Assembly: GCA_002392625.1 (NCBI GenBank)
Contig: DGHJ01000036.1
Location: 1-6,106, forward strand
DNA from: Oscillospiraceae bacterium UBA3851
Lineage (GTDB): Bacteria; Bacillota; Clostridia; Oscillospirales; Oscillospiraceae
DNA length: 6,106 bases
Reading direction: 5' to 3'
Positions within the stretch are counted from its first letter, which is position 1, and each line of letters starts with the position of its first letter. A program made the position numbers and the translations under genes. The notes under the pieces were generated by a model. The model did not search any database, was not told the origin of the DNA, and worked only from the letters and a program-made list of their open reading frames with translations. Below are positions 4,395 through 6,106 of the stretch, piece after piece.

Positions 4395-5318
4395 ATGAGC
4401 AGCTTTGAAAACCTGCGCGTCGTTGACAACTTCTACCAGACGTCCCTGTATTTCCCCATGCCCACGGTGGTCATCAGCACCCTGTGCGAGGACGGGTCCA
4501 CCACCCTGGGTCCCTACTCCCTGTGCCAGCCCTACTACGTGGCGGGCAAGGACTACTACGCCATGCTGCTGTGCTGCCGCAACTCCTCCAACACGGCGCA
4601 GAACATCCTGCGAAGCGGCAAGTGCGCCATCAACTTCGTGGACGACAAGCCCGCCACCTTCAAGGAGTGCGTCAAGCTCTCCTGGCCCGGCGACAAGCCG
4701 GAGGACAAGATGCCCAAGTGCAACTTCCGCCTGGAGAAGAGCCAGATCGAGGAGGAGACCGGCGAGAAGCGCCCCATGGTGCTGACCGACGCCATCCAGG
4801 CCATCGAGTGCACCTGGGTCCGGGAGCTGGACCACGCACAGGACGATCAGCCCGGCGTGCTGGACGGCTACGAGCCGCCCTATCACGACTTCAACGGCAT
4901 CACCTCCAAGTTCGGCGCCCACTTCATCCTGCGGGTGGACCGCATCCTCATGAAGAAGAAGTACTCCGACGCCATCATCAACGGCGTCCGCGCCCAGGAC
5001 TTCCCGCCCCTGCCGGTGGACTACGGCTACCGGGACAGCAAGAACTTCTGGTTCCACCGCAAGCGCCGCATGCGCGCCGAGCTGCTGCCCATCCGCAAGG
5101 CGTCCCTGGAGTCCGTGCGCTACGCCGCCGACCGGGTGGACGACAAGATCAAGTTCACCGACGACGCCCTGGAGACCATCCTCAACGTGCCCCGCGTGTT
5201 CCTGCCGGTGGTGCTCAAGGGCTGCGTGTCCTGGGCCAGGGAGAACGGCGTGGAGCTCATCACCGCCGAGCACATGAAGATCATCAACGACAAGCGATCC
5301 AAGGAAAAGAACAAATAA
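4395..5318 (+). CDS. Flavin-reductase-like flavoprotein with C-terminal PCP_red-like domain
   Basis: This encodes 307 residues, predicted cytosolic. Residues about 14-185 read as the FMN-binding split-barrel of the flavin-reductase-like family (PF01613): PMPTVVISTLCEDGSTTLGPYS (21-42), YYAMLLCCRNSSNTAQNILRSGKCAINFV (54-82) with the typical R-x-S-x-T-x-x-NI signature, then a late strand FGAHFILRVDRI. Residues about 252-299, with TDDALETILNVPRVFLPVVLKG, WARENG and LITAEHM, resemble PCP_red (PF08369), the small helical domain at the end of the light-independent protochlorophyllide reductase B subunit. That domain also occurs in non-photosynthetic bacteria with no defined role. The protein has many cysteines (C31, C44, C60, C61, C77, C92, C109) but no clear cluster motif. 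It likely binds FMN and acts as a reductase or electron carrier; the substrate is unknown. The SDR-like gene begins 20 bp downstream, implying co-translation from one mRNA. Confidence 0.8.
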   Translation: MSSFENLRVVDNFYQTSLYFPMPTVVISTLCEDGSTTLGPYSLCQPYYVAGKDYYAMLLCCRNSSNTAQNILRSGKCAINFVDDKPATFKECVKLSWPGDKPEDKMPKCNFRLEKSQIEEETGEKRPMVLTDAIQAIECTWVRELDHAQDDQPGVLDGYEPPYHDFNGITSKFGAHFILRVDRILMKKKYSDAIINGVRAQDFPPLPVDYGYRDSKNFWFHRKRRMRAELLPIRKASLESVRYAADRVDDKIKFTDDALETILNVPRVFLPVVLKGCVSWARENGVELITAEHMKIINDKRSKEKNK

Positions 5319-5338
5319 AGATAAAAGGAGAGATCACC

Positions 5339-6106
5339 ATGAAAGTAGTACTGGCAGGCGCCTTCGGCAACCTGGGCGCGGAGATCCTGAAGGAGCTGTG
5401 CAAGGCGGGACACGAGGTGGTGGCCGCCGACCTGAAGGAGCGCCCCATCGAGGGCACCGAGGGCAAATACACCTTCCGCAGCATCGACGCCACCAATCCG
5501 GAGACCCTCAAGGGCCTGTGCGACGGGGCCGAGGTGGTCATCACCACCATGGGCCTCACCGGGGCCTCCACCCGCTTCACCTCCTACGACATCGACCAGC
5601 GGGGCAACCTGAACCTCTATGACGAGGCCAAGCGTGCCGGCGTGAAGAAGTTCAACTACATCTCCGTCATCTCCTGCGACGAGCCCGGCGCCGAGGAGGT
5701 GCCCATGCTCCACGCCAAGTATCTGGTGGAGCAGGAGCTGAAGAAGCAGCCCATGGACTGGATCATCTACCGTCCCACCGGCTACTTCTACGACATCTGC
5801 AAGGTCTTCAAGCCCTACGTGGACAAGGGCGAGATGCAGCTTCTGAAGGGCTACGGCAAGGTGAAGGCCAACGTGGTGGACTGCCCCGATTTCGCGCAGT
5901 TCATCGTGGAGCACATGTGCGACACCAACGTCACCTACAACGTGGGCGGCAAGGAGACCTACACCTACGAGGAGATGGCAAAAATGTGCTTTGACGCGGC
6001 GGGCAAGCCCCTGAAGATCAAGTGGGCGCCCATCTGGCTGTTCGGCATCCTGGCCAACCTGCCCAAGATCAAAAAGGCCGGCAAGCACGACATCATCCTC
6101 TTCTCC
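5339..6106 (+). CDS. NmrA-like atypical short-chain dehydrogenase (3' end outside window)
   Basis: The first 256 codons are open to the window edge, with no stop reached. The N-terminus MKVVLAGAFGNLGAEIL contains the Rossmann glycine motif GAFGNLG (7-13), and D31 at the end of the second strand (VVAADL) suggests preference for NAD(H). Further marks are VVITTMG (66-72), FNYISVIS (105-112), HAKYLVEQEL (125-134) with K127 near the usual active-site lysine position, WIIYRPTGYFYD (141-152), and a late NVGGKETYTYEEMAKM (201-216). The classical YxxxK dyad is absent, as in atypical SDRs of the NmrA/NAD(P)H-binding class (PF13460). Members include redox sensors, isoflavone-reductase-like enzymes and the vinyl reductase BciA. 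The start has AGGAG (5326-5330) 8 nt upstream. Family length suggests that only a few tens of residues are missing. It may act with the preceding flavoprotein as a redox pair or be an NAD(H)-responsive partner. Confidence 0.85.
   Translation, partial: MKVVLAGAFGNLGAEILKELCKAGHEVVAADLKERPIEGTEGKYTFRSIDATNPETLKGLCDGAEVVITTMGLTGASTRFTSYDIDQRGNLNLYDEAKRAGVKKFNYISVISCDEPGAEEVPMLHAKYLVEQELKKQPMDWIIYRPTGYFYDICKVFKPYVDKGEMQLLKGYGKVKANVVDCPDFAQFIVEHMCDTNVTYNVGGKETYTYEEMAKMCFDAAGKPLKIKWAPIWLFGILANLPKIKKAGKHDIILFS

Noticed and set aside
3789..5273. Long minus-strand open frame opposite tetR and the flavoprotein (494 codons)
   Set aside because: It has the same antisense composition, runs across two genuine genes and the operator, and lacks domain similarity.
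5120..6088. Minus-strand open frame opposite the SDR-like gene (322 codons)
   Set aside because: The plus strand carries the Rossmann motif, ribosome binding site and family marks. The antisense peptide is low-complexity, rich in Leu, Val, Gly and His.

Overview
The window is GC-rich (by eye a little over 60% G+C in the coding parts) and bacterial. It has strong AGGAGG-type ribosome binding sites, near-consensus sigma-A-type promoters, and a YwaF-like membrane protein, which together suggest a high-GC Bacillota. A gut Oscillospiraceae relative (Flavonifractor/Lawsonibacter type) is my best guess; this is an inference from style and gene content, not a database result.

Layout, left to right. 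A strong hairpin (21-57) lies beyond the 3' end of a minus-strand gene for a YwaF/TP0381-type integral membrane protein (86-901). Its promoter is divergent from that of glgA (1150-2988). GlgA is a complete ADP-glucose-type glycogen synthase followed, without a break, by about 130 extra residues that read as an SCP2 (sterol-carrier-protein-2) lipid-binding domain. A 329-bp non-coding stretch (2989-3317) holds the likely glgA terminator between two copies of a degenerate palindromic intergenic repeat. Next comes a small minus-strand zinc-ribbon gene resembling Lar restriction-alleviation proteins (3318-3542). Its predicted mRNA leader consists almost entirely of three consecutive perfect hairpins inside a short outer stem.

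The right half is a probable TetR-controlled operon. A consensus promoter (TTGACA-17-TATACT) carries a perfect 14-bp palindrome over the predicted transcription start. It drives a TetR regulator (3807-4331), a flavin-reductase-like protein with a C-terminal PCP_red-like domain (4395-5318), and an NmrA-type atypical short-chain dehydrogenase that runs off the right edge (5339-6106). The simplest reading is that TetR represses its own operon until a small molecule releases it, and that the flavoprotein and the nucleotide-binding SDR-like protein act on a common substrate or redox relay. The substrate cannot be told from sequence.

The points most worth a second look are the GlgA-SCP2 fusion, the three-hairpin leader, and the TetR/flavoprotein-PCP_red/SDR operon. 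I see no tRNA, rRNA, CRISPR array, or complete insertion sequence.
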